Origin: CAVXWV01 sp963695415 | GTDB lineage: Bacteria; Chloroflexota; Anaerolineae; Anaerolineales; UBA4823 | Assembly: GCA_963695415.1 (NCBI GenBank) | Contig: CAVOGL010000004.1 | Location: forward strand, 62,001 to 126,000 | Length of the DNA: 64,000 bases | Direction: 5' to 3' | Shown: one piece after another, positions 53,795-62,536 of the stretch | Numbering within the stretch: position 1 is the first letter of the stretch | How the letters are laid out: each line of letters opens with the position of its first letter | The notes under the pieces: model-generated | Database searches by the model: none | Told to the model about the DNA's origin: nothing | The model's input: the letters and a program-made list of their open reading frames with translations, nothing else | Translations under genes and position numbers: made by a program

Positions 53795-56029
53795 CTAAAC
53801 AGAGGGAACCCCATTAAGGGTGGCAAATTTGGATTGGATTTGAACGAGATTGTAAAATAAACCCCGCTGCTCCATCAATTTATTGGGTGAACCCATTTCA
53901 GCGATTTTCCCGTGGTCAAGCGCGATGATCCGGTTGGCGTTATACAGGGTCGATAACCTGTGGGCGATGGCAATGGTTGTCCTTCCCTGGATGAGTGTTT
54001 CGAGGGCTTTCTGAATTTGCCTTTCGGTCTCTGTATCCACAGAGGATGTGGCTTCATCCAGAATCAGGATTTTTGGGTTCAACAAAATCGCTCGAGCAAT
54101 CGAAATGCGCTGGCGTTCCCCACCAGATAAACCCGTTCCACCCTCACCAACAATAGTGTCGTAACCTTCCGGCAGGTTGGTGACGAAATCATGGGCATTG
54201 GCAGCTTTGGCAGCCCGGATGATATCCGCTTGTGTCGCCTCCGGCTGCGCGTAGGCAATATTCTCTGCGATAGATCCGCTGAACAAGAAGGGGGTTTGTA
54301 AAACAATCCCAATATTCTTGCGAAGTTCTTCCCTGGCAATATCACGCACATCCTCACCATCAATGCGCACCATCCCTGAAGTTGGATCGTAGAACCTGCA
54401 AATCAGGTTTACCAATGTGGTTTTTCCAGCACCGCTCGGACCGACGATACCAATCAATTCACCAGGCTCAATATCGAAGCTTAAGCTTTTTAAAACAGGG
54501 AAGAAGGGGTTGTAACCAAATGAAACATCGGAAAATTGGATTTTACCGCTCACCGGTTTTCCCGAAATTTTGAAATTCCTTTGTTGGACCTTGGGCACTT
54601 CATCCAGAAATTCAAAAGTGCGTTGGGAGATGGTTGTAAACCGGTTGAGCGCCTGGCTGACAGACGCCATATTCGATAATGGTCCATAAAACATTCCCAG
54701 GTACGCCAGGAATGCCATCAATGTACCGAGTGAAATGATGCCTCCAAGCACTGCTTTTCCACCTACAAACCAGATAATTAATCCCCCCGCACCAAAAGCG
54801 AACGAAATCAGGGGGAAGAATCCAGCCCATGCCTGGTCAACTCGCAGGCGTGCATTCAAGGCGTGTGTGTTTAAATTCTTGTATCTGGTTTCTTCCTGAT
54901 CATCCTGTCCAAAAGCTTTGACCACCTGAATGCCAGCTAAAAAAGTGTTCAACATCGAATTCAACCGCCATCGAGAGATCCAGTAGCGCCGGAAATGCGG
55001 GTTCATCCTGCGATGATAATATAGCGTGGCAACCAGGACAAATGGCGCTGGGATCAAAACAAAAAGACCGAGTGAAGGCGCCATCGAGAACAGGACCACT
55101 CCGATACCAATCACCAGAAATGCGTTGAGGATGAAGCCTGCCATCTGGTTAATTAATCCCTGTAATTCCTCAGTATCCTGGTTGATGCGCGTCATCAACC
55201 TGCCGGTCTCATTGCGGTCAAAGAACTCCTGGGATAAAACTTTCAGATGGGCAAACATTTTTTCTCGAACATTGGCGGCGAATGAAGTGCTGATGCGGTT
55301 TGTCAGCAGTGCATCATTGATTGTTAGAGTTACCCGGATAATTTGCACAAGGAACAGACCACCAACCAACCAGACCAGCCATTCTGTGTGTGCTTCGGTG
55401 GTTAGAACCTGGTCGATCAAAATGCGTGTCAGATAGGGAGGCAGCAGGTCTACAAAAACGAGCATAAACATCAGGGCAAAGTGGATCACGGTATCTTTCC
55501 AGTATGGTTTTGCGAGGTGTACCAATCTTCGCATGACCTGACCTCGCTTAATGCAGCTTGGACAAACTTTCATGGAAGGATCGAGTAATCGTTTTCCGCA
55601 AGAGAGACATTTATGCTCTTCTGCGCCAAGGTCCGGAATGGGAACATCAGGACCGTTTTCTGCTCTCTGGCGCAGGTAATGTGCCACAAGGGCGAATTGT
55701 TCAGTCAGTTCGTTGGAAAAATGCAGGATATTTTCTTGTTTTCCTTGAATTGTGACCCTCAAGAGTGCGTTCCCTACGCACGGCTCAATCTGGGCGTCCT
55801 CAATTTTTTCCAACGGAAAGTTGAAACGTTCTTCGCTTTGGCTTTGTTTACGTGAGATTACATGCAGGTTAGCGTCGTCAATTAAAAGCCATTGCTCGCC
55901 GAATGAACCATCCGGAGTCAGATCGGTTGCTACTGCCAGTTGAATTTTTTGTGCCCATCCATTGTGACTGTTGAACGTCCCCAACACATCGGTGGGTATG
56001 TTCGCCAGTAGTGATTCGGTTTCATTCAT
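53795..56029 (-). CDS. ABC exporter with N-terminal beta domain and zinc-ribbon-like insert
   Basis: Protein of 744 residues. Residues 1-130 form a beta-rich domain not found in ordinary exporters, perhaps PH/GRAM-like. A CLSC (141-144) and CPSC (156-159) pair makes a small zinc-ribbon-like insert directly before the first membrane helix. Six membrane helices follow (about 175-460), then a canonical nucleotide-binding domain with VGPSGAGKTT, LSGGERQR and ILILDEATSSVDTETE. All catalytic residues are present, so a homodimer is expected. The ATG at 56029 is preferred because GAGGTG lies five bases before it; the longer frame to 56245 runs through the riboswitch. Cargo unknown. The c-di-AMP riboswitch is directly upstream. 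Confidence 0.9.
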   Translation of the reverse strand: MNETESLLANIPTDVLGTFNSHNGWAQKIQLAVATDLTPDGSFGEQWLLIDDANLHVISRKQSQSEERFNFPLEKIEDAQIEPCVGNALLRVTIQGKQENILHFSNELTEQFALVAHYLRQRAENGPDVPIPDLGAEEHKCLSCGKRLLDPSMKVCPSCIKRGQVMRRLVHLAKPYWKDTVIHFALMFMLVFVDLLPPYLTRILIDQVLTTEAHTEWLVWLVGGLFLVQIIRVTLTINDALLTNRISTSFAANVREKMFAHLKVLSQEFFDRNETGRLMTRINQDTEELQGLINQMAGFILNAFLVIGIGVVLFSMAPSLGLFVLIPAPFVLVATLYYHRRMNPHFRRYWISRWRLNSMLNTFLAGIQVVKAFGQDDQEETRYKNLNTHALNARLRVDQAWAGFFPLISFAFGAGGLIIWFVGGKAVLGGIISLGTLMAFLAYLGMFYGPLSNMASVSQALNRFTTISQRTFEFLDEVPKVQQRNFKISGKPVSGKIQFSDVSFGYNPFFPVLKSLSFDIEPGELIGIVGPSGAGKTTLVNLICRFYDPTSGMVRIDGEDVRDIAREELRKNIGIVLQTPFLFSGSIAENIAYAQPEATQADIIRAAKAANAHDFVTNLPEGYDTIVGEGGTGLSGGERQRISIARAILLNPKILILDEATSSVDTETERQIQKALETLIQGRTTIAIAHRLSTLYNANRIIALDHGKIAEMGSPNKLMEQRGLFYNLVQIQSKFATLNGVPSV

Positions 56030-56059
56030 CTTAGCACCTCGTATTACTAAACAAGAATC

Positions 56060-56072
56060 GAGACCACGTCTC
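56060..56072 (-). other. Short hairpin in the riboswitch expression platform
   Basis: GAGAC/GTCTC five-bp stem with a three-base loop, followed on the minus strand by GATTCTTGTTT. Together with the larger hairpin next to it this may form a weak terminator or anti-terminator between the aptamer and the exporter start. Confidence 0.4.
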
Positions 56073-56083
56073 TTTAACCTCAA

Positions 56084-56106
56084 AACCAATGGTTCAGCCA
56101 TTGGTT
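56084..56106 (-). terminator. Hairpin in the riboswitch expression platform
   Basis: Perfect nine-bp stem AACCAATGG/CCATTGGTT with a five-base loop, followed on the minus strand by TTGAGG. It lies five bases after the aptamer. A U tract is short, so it may be a weak terminator whose formation depends on the ligand state, or a structure that delays ribosome binding. Confidence 0.5.
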
Positions 56107-56111
56107 CTTGA

Positions 56112-56236
56112 CTTTCTACGCCTGCGAGGTTAGTTGACGGGCTCGAACTGAAGTCTAGCTCTACGGAACTGGCGGATGAAGCCAGCCAATTCGCCCCTGC
56201 TAATGATCCCCCGCTCGAATGATTCGGCGGTAGGCA
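56112..56236 (-). ncRNA. Cyclic-di-AMP riboswitch (ydaO-yuaA type)
   Basis: On the minus strand the conserved blocks of the ydaO-yuaA aptamer appear in order: CGCCGAATC, GCGGGGGATC, GGGGCGAAT, then a variable hairpin TGGCTGGC...GCCAG, TAGAGCTAGACTTCAG, and CCCGTCAACTAACCTCG followed by CAGGCGTAGAAAG. The terminal CGCC and GGCG close the P1 stem. These blocks correspond to the known aptamer text. Ligand binding usually shuts off genes for cell-wall or osmolyte functions. Here it precedes the ABC exporter and DUF1854 genes. It starts about 20 bases after the predicted promoter. Confidence 0.93.
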
Positions 56237-56250
56237 TGTATACAACGCGC

Positions 56251-56278
56251 ATTATACTCTGACTTCAAAATAAAACAA
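56251..56278 (-). promoter_or_regulatory. Promoter of the riboswitch-controlled operon
   Basis: On the minus strand TTGTTT (56278-56273), a 16-base spacer and a perfect TATAAT (56256-56251). Transcription should begin near 56244, just ahead of the aptamer. Confidence 0.6.
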
Positions 56279-56392
56279 GAGGCAAATTGTCAATATTTCT
56301 TGGGAATCAAACGAGGAGCTAAATCTCATCGAGACTTGAACATACTTGGTGGGAAGGAAATTAACGAAAAAAATCTGGTGAAACCTGCCTGA

Positions 56393-57148
56393 TTAAGTTT
56401 TCTTGAATGGATTATCTGGCTCACGAGTTTCCTGGACCTGACCATCCACAAGGTCGTACACAAAATGTGCGTATTCTTCGACCATCGGGTCGTGAGTTGC
56501 CATCACAATCGAGATGCCTTCCTTATCAACAATGTAACGGAAAAGGGCAAGTATTTGCCTGCCGGTCCCACTGTCCAATTCACCGGTGGGTTCATCTGCC
56601 AGGATCAGGTCTGGATGGGTGGATAATGCTCGGGCGATCGCCACACGCTGCTGCTGGCCTCCGGACAATTCCCACGGTCTGTGGTGTGCCCATGGACCCA
56701 GTCCAACAATATCAAGACTGCGCATTGCCAGTTTACGCCGGTCGGTGTTGTAGCCGGCGATTCGCAGCATCAACTCGACATTTTCGACAGCTGAGAAATT
56801 GGGCATTATGGCGAAGGATTGGAAGACGAATCCGATCCTGTGACGGCGCAAGTCCGTTAATTCATCGGCTGATTGCGTAGATAGGTCCAGGTCGAACAGG
56901 AATACCTTTCCGTCCGTGGGACGATCCAAACCGCCAATGATGTTTAAAAGTGTGGTTTTACCAGATCCGGAGCGACCTTTAAGAGCTGCCAGGACACCTT
57001 TGGGAACTTCCAGATTGAGCTCTTTCAAAGCATGCACCTGGCTGCTTCCTAACGAATACGTCCTGCTGACATTTTCAACTTTAATGATCGACTCAACACT
57101 TTTAATGCTTTCAGCTTGTGCCTCTGCTTGTATGGTGGCTTGATTCAT
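56393..57148 (-). CDS. ABC transporter ATP-binding protein, LolD/MacB type
   Basis: ATPase of 251 residues: Walker A GRSGSGKTTLL (about 58-68), Q-loop VFQSFAIMPN, signature LSGGQQQR, Walker B LILADEPTGELD with catalytic Glu, and ATHDPM switch His. It is the second ATPase beside the large FtsX permease (gap to the AbrB-fused ATPase 105 bases). It is the last gene before the riboswitch-controlled operon. Partner permease is presumably the one at 58294. ATG 57148 with AGGAGAATG upstream. Confidence 0.9.
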   Translation of the reverse strand: MNQATIQAEAQAESIKSVESIIKVENVSRTYSLGSSQVHALKELNLEVPKGVLAALKGRSGSGKTTLLNIIGGLDRPTDGKVFLFDLDLSTQSADELTDLRRHRIGFVFQSFAIMPNFSAVENVELMLRIAGYNTDRRKLAMRSLDIVGLGPWAHHRPWELSGGQQQRVAIARALSTHPDLILADEPTGELDSGTGRQILALFRYIVDKEGISIVMATHDPMVEEYAHFVYDLVDGQVQETREPDNPFKKT

Positions 57149-57253
57149 GAATGTTTCATTCTCCTGCCGGAATTTGTATGGGACCTTTTCTCCGGAATAT
57201 TTGTATGCAGATCGGAAGATAATCTTTCTTTGGTCAGAATTGCTCCAACTGGT

Positions 57254-58297
57254 TCACCTGTTGAGTTTCTTCTTGTTGTCTGATTTAGTCTGTGGTGTTT
57301 GAGATTCAAATAATAACGCAATTTGCTCTTCGATGGTTAATTGTTGCAATGAAGTATCGCTCTCCCCTTCAACTGGACGTATCAGGATCCCTTCTTCGGT
57401 TGTTTCCATGTGTGCACGTTTGGAGATACCATATTCCTCTCGCACTTCCTTGGGGATTTGCAGCCTCCCGGCGGAATCAAGCACAACAAACTCGTGGTAA
57501 GTGGTCTCGATCTGAAAGGAAGAACTGTCCTCACCGCTCTTCTGATCTCCGGTCATCACTTTTTCAAGCTGACTTACCTGACGGATGGTCTCGGTGGATA
57601 TTTTCCCGTCACGGATAGCCACTACCCGGTCCACCTGTTCTGCTATGCGTGGATCATGGGTAACGATGATCGTGGTCAGGTTGAAATCATGATTGAGATT
57701 TCGGAAAGTGTCCATGATGGTCTGAGCAGTCTTCGAATCGACCTCACCGGTCGGTTCATCACCCAATAACAAAACTGGCTGGTTGGCAAGTGCAACGGCG
57801 ATAGCAATACGCTGTTGTTCACCTCCGGAGAGCTGCGTCAGGTAATGGTCGCGTCGTTCGTATAAACCCACGGATCGCAGCAGCTCCAGAGCCCAATCAC
57901 GTCGTTTCTTCTTCTCGGTGATAAGAGCCATGGTCATTGGGAATTCAATGTTCTCGAGTGCCGTTAAGTAAGGGATCAAATTACGTCCGGTCTGCTGCCA
58001 GACGAAACCAACTTTTTTGCGCTGGTACTGGTTCAATTCCGGTTCCGTCAGGCTGAGCAGGTCGATGTCGTCAACCAGCACTCGACCTGCTGAAGGGCGA
58101 TCCAATCCCCCGAGGATATTCATCAATGTTGATTTTCCCGAACCTGATGTACCTACAATACCCAACATTTCACCTTTGGGCACGATCAAATCCAATCCTT
58201 GCAGCGCGACTACTTCGAGATCTGCGACCTTGTAGATCTTGACCAGGTTCTCGCAGATGATGATGTTCTCGAGATCGTTTGCCTTCATACTCGTCAT
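57254..58297 (-). CDS. ABC transporter ATP-binding protein fused to an AbrB-like domain
   Basis: Protein of 347 residues. The ATPase part (about 12-235) has Walker A VGTSGSGKST, signature LSGGEQQR, Walker B LLLGDEPTGEVD and the switch His IVTHDP. After a linker, residues about 269-310 read VVLDSAGRLQIPKEVREEYGISKRAHMETTEEGILIRPV, abbreviated here by its ends LDSAGRLQIPKEVREEYG: the swapped-hairpin pattern of AbrB/SpoVT/MazE-type domains. A further 35-residue tail follows. Its start overlaps the permease stop (ATGA). The domain may bring DNA binding or dimerisation to a transporter ATPase; which, is not known. Confidence 0.85.
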   Translation of the reverse strand: MTSMKANDLENIIICENLVKIYKVADLEVVALQGLDLIVPKGEMLGIVGTSGSGKSTLMNILGGLDRPSAGRVLVDDIDLLSLTEPELNQYQRKKVGFVWQQTGRNLIPYLTALENIEFPMTMALITEKKKRRDWALELLRSVGLYERRDHYLTQLSGGEQQRIAIAVALANQPVLLLGDEPTGEVDSKTAQTIMDTFRNLNHDFNLTTIIVTHDPRIAEQVDRVVAIRDGKISTETIRQVSQLEKVMTGDQKSGEDSSSFQIETTYHEFVVLDSAGRLQIPKEVREEYGISKRAHMETTEEGILIRPVEGESDTSLQQLTIEEQIALLFESQTPQTKSDNKKKLNR

Positions 58298-61164
58298 AGT
58301 GATTCTCCCATTTTGACTGCCTGGAAGACTTTAATCCTGGCGAGATAATAGATCGTCCCAAGGATGGTCAACAGCAGTACGACACCGAATGCCAGGGTTA
58401 GCCCGATGGCTTCTCCCCAACCAATAGCTACTTCAAAGGGCGGGACCGGAATTCCACTGGTAGCCCCATATTGGAGCAGGGGGACAAAGATGTAACTGGT
58501 AAGGATGCCAACCCCTGCACCGGATATGATCGCCAGTCCCATCAGTAAGAATTGTTCGAGAGTCAAATAACCGATCAACTGCCTCACCGACATGCCAATC
58601 GCCTGGAGGATACCGAGTTGGATAAACCGCCGGCGCAAAGATGCATAGGAGTAGAGCACAAAACCTATTCCAGGCATTAATCCCGTCACGATGAAGCCCA
58701 CATTTAACACCCCAAAGACACCCACTCGTTCGGGCTGATTTAACGACTCGGTGAATGCAGGATACCCATCACCTGTGATCACAACCCCCGCTCTGGGCAC
58801 TCCCATCAGCAAACGGATCTGATGTAAAAGCAGCGGGATGTCTGTGCCTTCTTTAAGCTTCAACCAGTGATCGTATCCGATGACCGCATCTGGATTTTCA
58901 AAAATAGAATCCAGATTGGTGATCAAAGTTGGTCTTTGGTCCGGATAAACCGTTGGAAAAAAATCGTAGAAACCAGTGATGACCATTTCGTTATCGATAC
59001 TCTCATTGAGGATGACAATGGATGTATTGATCTGGTCACCGATCTGTAGACCTCTTTCCTCAGCAAGGTTACGTGGAATGAGCACACTGTGCGGCGATTG
59101 TGCTAAAGAATTGAGCAATGAACCAAGGGATTGGTCGGTAAAATCATCTCTAAAAAAAGCTACGTTTGGGAAATCCAAACGATCTATACCCATAAATAAT
59201 GCATTTTGTTCACCTACGCCATACGAGAATGTGCCTGGATATTTTCCTATCCTGGTAGCTGCTTCTATACTGGGTAGCGTTAAATGATCTTCTACACTTA
59301 CATATCCTTCCACATTCAGGTCAAGTTCCGATATGGTAGCGCTGGATGATCCGGCGTTACTCCCAATGCCTGGATTATTGTCTCCAATAACAACATACTC
59401 GTGAACAGCAAGGTCAGCACCCGAACGGTAAAAGGTGGAGTCGTACAACCATTGGTCCAAAGTTTTCGCGGTTGAGGCAGAAAAGATCGATAATCCCAGG
59501 GAAATCATGATCAAGAGCAGAGCATTGGAGTAATCTTGAGGACGGCGGGATATTTGCTGTATGGATAAATATGCCCAGATCCCAGAGATTCGATCCACCA
59601 GAGAAGATAATAATCGGATTAAGAAGGGAATAATCCTCAAGCTGATCATGCATAAACCGATGGCGAACAAGGAAGGTGCGACGAATAAAAGTGGATTCCG
59701 GTATGGTTCTCCAGCACCCACGTTCACTTGAGGCAAGAAACTGGTCGATGCCACCAAACCTCTTAGCGAAATGAAAGCATATATCCCGGGTATGAGCAGG
59801 ATAAAGTCAATGTAAAAACGCTGCCAGAAAGGTTTCCGTGAACTCCTTGATTGTTCTTGCTTTACCTGAATGATTGTTGAACGAGAAAGGCTTAGCATAG
59901 GTATGAATCGAGCGCCAATCACCAGTAGGGCTCCCAAAACTAACCATGCATAAGAAATCGCCCCGGTCGATAAAACCAAAGAAGATTCGCCCTTAAATTG
60001 TAAAAATGAAACGGTATGTCCGATCAGTTGGGCAGCCACCCATCCCATGATAAGTGAAAGTGGTATGGAGATCAGGATTAATAAAACACTCTCGATCAGA
60101 TTTAATGCGGTAATTTGTTTCCAGCTGGTTCCTCTACCCCGCATCGTAGCAATTTCTTGTTCATACTGCTGGATTGAGATCGAGGCAGTAAGACCAATAA
60201 AAAGCAATACCATGATGACCATTGGACCGCTAACTGCAAAGATCAAGGTTGTTAATGCATCGGAACGGACCAGGTATTCTTCTAAAGGTACCAATGGGGT
60301 GTAATCAGCCGTAATTCCCGGTAACAATCGGCGTAATTCTGAATCCAGCCTGACCATCCCACGAGCATAGGTTTCTGATTTCGTATAGTCGAGCAGGTCC
60401 TCGTCTGTGACGATATACCAGGAAGAATAGAAGACAGGTTTTGCCAGGTGAGTCTCCAGTTGGTCTGAATAGGTGCTCTTAGGAACATACAACCTGTTGG
60501 CAAAAGCTGTTTGTGGATCATCGAACCATTCAGTACCCAGTGGATTTATCGGTTCCCAAAATCCAGTGATGATAATTTCAATATCACCGGATTTGAAACG
60601 ATCACCGATGTTGAGGAAGAGATCATCTGCAGTTGAAGCAAAAACTGCTGTCTGGATGGGTTGGTCAGGATTCGAGACCTCTTGAGGCCATTCTCCTTCT
60701 ACAATCCTGGCCTGGTTCTTAAAATTGTCCAGGTGGAAGAAAGCCATTTCCATCCAGGAACCTGAATTTTCACCTTCACCTGGAGGCACTACCCTATCCC
60801 AATGTAATGAGGTTGATTGCACTTCCTCGATGATATTCTCAATCGGTAAAGTGAGTAATTCGGTGAACCGTTGGTTAGTAAATTCATTCACCTTACTCAC
60901 AATGTCCATTGTCATAGAAGATGAATCATCGATGTTGTAATAATGGATGCTAAACAACCTTCTTTGTGAAATAAGTGCTTTCTCTTCCAATTGCCGGCGA
61001 AGCACTTCACTGGAAACCCCATGTGAGAAAACAGGAACAGCCACGATAATGCTTATGATAGCAATGATACCCACCAGGGCACTGATGCTCAGACCTAAAT
61101 TGTGACGGATTCGTTTAAATACGATCCTGAAGAGGGATGAAAAAATCGCAATATATGAAAGCAT
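58294..61164 (-). CDS. Large FtsX-type ABC permease with two FtsX domains
   Basis: Permease of 956 residues with two FtsX modules: first membrane helix at about 20-42, a long extracytoplasmic part (about 45-310), three helices (about 315-430), two further helices before a second extracytoplasmic part (about 590-800), and three terminal helices (about 815-945). It thus resembles two MacB-like permeases in one chain. Two ATPases (one fused to an AbrB domain) and a MacA-like adaptor are adjacent. Similar systems move lipoproteins, antibiotics or peptides or transmit mechanical force. ATG at 61164. Confidence 0.88.
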   Translation of the reverse strand: MLSYIAIFSSLFRIVFKRIRHNLGLSISALVGIIAIISIIVAVPVFSHGVSSEVLRRQLEEKALISQRRLFSIHYYNIDDSSSMTMDIVSKVNEFTNQRFTELLTLPIENIIEEVQSTSLHWDRVVPPGEGENSGSWMEMAFFHLDNFKNQARIVEGEWPQEVSNPDQPIQTAVFASTADDLFLNIGDRFKSGDIEIIITGFWEPINPLGTEWFDDPQTAFANRLYVPKSTYSDQLETHLAKPVFYSSWYIVTDEDLLDYTKSETYARGMVRLDSELRRLLPGITADYTPLVPLEEYLVRSDALTTLIFAVSGPMVIMVLLFIGLTASISIQQYEQEIATMRGRGTSWKQITALNLIESVLLILISIPLSLIMGWVAAQLIGHTVSFLQFKGESSLVLSTGAISYAWLVLGALLVIGARFIPMLSLSRSTIIQVKQEQSRSSRKPFWQRFYIDFILLIPGIYAFISLRGLVASTSFLPQVNVGAGEPYRNPLLFVAPSLFAIGLCMISLRIIPFLIRLLSSLVDRISGIWAYLSIQQISRRPQDYSNALLLIMISLGLSIFSASTAKTLDQWLYDSTFYRSGADLAVHEYVVIGDNNPGIGSNAGSSSATISELDLNVEGYVSVEDHLTLPSIEAATRIGKYPGTFSYGVGEQNALFMGIDRLDFPNVAFFRDDFTDQSLGSLLNSLAQSPHSVLIPRNLAEERGLQIGDQINTSIVILNESIDNEMVITGFYDFFPTVYPDQRPTLITNLDSIFENPDAVIGYDHWLKLKEGTDIPLLLHQIRLLMGVPRAGVVITGDGYPAFTESLNQPERVGVFGVLNVGFIVTGLMPGIGFVLYSYASLRRRFIQLGILQAIGMSVRQLIGYLTLEQFLLMGLAIISGAGVGILTSYIFVPLLQYGATSGIPVPPFEVAIGWGEAIGLTLAFGVVLLLTILGTIYYLARIKVFQAVKMGESL

Positions 61165-61181
61165 GAATACCTGTATTCTGA

Positions 61182-62372
61182 TTAGGGTCCAAGAATCTGA
61201 TCGCCTTCTTCTAAGTCAGCGACGATTTCCCAGAAGTTCGGTGTTCTTAGCCCCACTTCGTTGATTTCCACTCTCCTTCTGCGATCTCCATCCAGTACGA
61301 TGACGAAATTGAGCCCGCGGTATTCCCGGATAGCGGCTGGTGGAAGGAGGAGTGCATCTTCTTTTTCACCCAGAATAACATTCATTACAAAATTTCGGTT
61401 TGTTGGAACTTCATTTTGCGGTAATTCCTTGGGAATTTCGAAATATAGATATTCCGCGCTGGTAGATTCATTAACGCTTTGCTGGCCTCTTTCAGGTTGG
61501 AAATTGGGTAAATATTTGACTGCGTATCCTTCCTCGCTATCGGTATCGGTGAAAAGAGAGACTTTGGAGTTTTCATTCAACGTTGCAGCCAGTTCGTAAT
61601 CATATGCTGTACTGATCACGAGATTGTTTGGATCGCCTATGCGGAACGCAGTGTCATATGCATCCACTTGTTGTCCGGCGCGGATCCAGCTTTTCAGCAA
61701 GAGACCATCATAGGGTGCGTAAATCTGCCTTTCATCGATTAATGCTTCCAGTCGTTCAACGGCTAATTCACTGCGTTTAACCGCCTGAGTGATATAGGGA
61801 TTGACATCATCGTTTAATAGAGCTGAAGCTTCTTGAGCAAGTTTCAGGTTCTCTTCTGTGATTTCGAGGTTGATTTGAGCGCGTTCGAGGTCTTTCCCAA
61901 AGGCTGATTCTAGGTCTAATTTCGCTAACTCGACACGTTTTTCCCATATATTTACATCAGCATCAGCTTTTTGCAAGTCGTAATCGCGTTGAGACTGGTA
62001 ATTTGCCAGGTTTGCCTGTGATACTTCTAAATCTATGCGGGCTTGCTCAAGCTGATTAAGTAAATCATCCACCTGCAATTCTGCTAACAAATCACCTTCT
62101 TTAAAGGATTCACCTTCCCTCACCAGAACTCGGGTTATGAATCCTGATGTTCGGAAGAAAAGATCATCCTGTTTGGATGGAACAATCTGTCCAATCAGAC
62201 GTTGTTCTTCGATGATCGGACCCCGTTCTACTGTGAATATTGCACTGTCGTAATTTACCAGCGGGGGAATTGGGGTAGGGGTTTGGGCACTGGTGTCTTC
62301 CGAATCACATGATGCCAGAAAAGAAGCACCCAATATCAATAATAATAAGATGACTATTTTCCTGAAAAGCAT
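61182..62372 (-). CDS. HlyD/MacA-like periplasmic adaptor lipoprotein
   Basis: Protein of 396 residues. Signal peptide with lipobox SFLASC (about Cys22). A biotinyl-lipoyl-like half (about 55-85, FKEGDLLAELQVDDLL), a long coiled-coil hairpin (about 85-210, LEVSQANLANYQSQRDYDLQ), the second lipoyl half and beta-barrel domain (about 210-390). This is the layout of MacA-type adaptors that link an inner-membrane permease to export. It is 17 bases ahead of the large permease. ATG at 62372 with AAAGGATC before it. Confidence 0.88.
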   Translation of the reverse strand: MLFRKIVILLLLILGASFLASCDSEDTSAQTPTPIPPLVNYDSAIFTVERGPIIEEQRLIGQIVPSKQDDLFFRTSGFITRVLVREGESFKEGDLLAELQVDDLLNQLEQARIDLEVSQANLANYQSQRDYDLQKADADVNIWEKRVELAKLDLESAFGKDLERAQINLEITEENLKLAQEASALLNDDVNPYITQAVKRSELAVERLEALIDERQIYAPYDGLLLKSWIRAGQQVDAYDTAFRIGDPNNLVISTAYDYELAATLNENSKVSLFTDTDSEEGYAVKYLPNFQPERGQQSVNESTSAEYLYFEIPKELPQNEVPTNRNFVMNVILGEKEDALLLPPAAIREYRGLNFVIVLDGDRRRRVEINEVGLRTPNFWEIVADLEEGDQILGP

Positions 62373-62536
62373 TAATTTATGATCCTTTTTTTATAAACTT
62401 TTCTTTTATTACGTTGGATTATTGAAAATTTTAATCAAGTATTTGGAAGATTCTACCATCAGGAGGAGGTGGAAATATAAATACATAGTTAATTTACTTA
62501 ACGAAATCCTTAATAGAGTGGACGATTAAACCATGG

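Noticed and set aside
56030..56245. N-terminal extension of the ABC exporter reading frame through 56245
   Set aside because: This stretch is the riboswitch aptamer and its platform; the ATG at 56029 has a proper ribosome site and no protein similarity exists before it.
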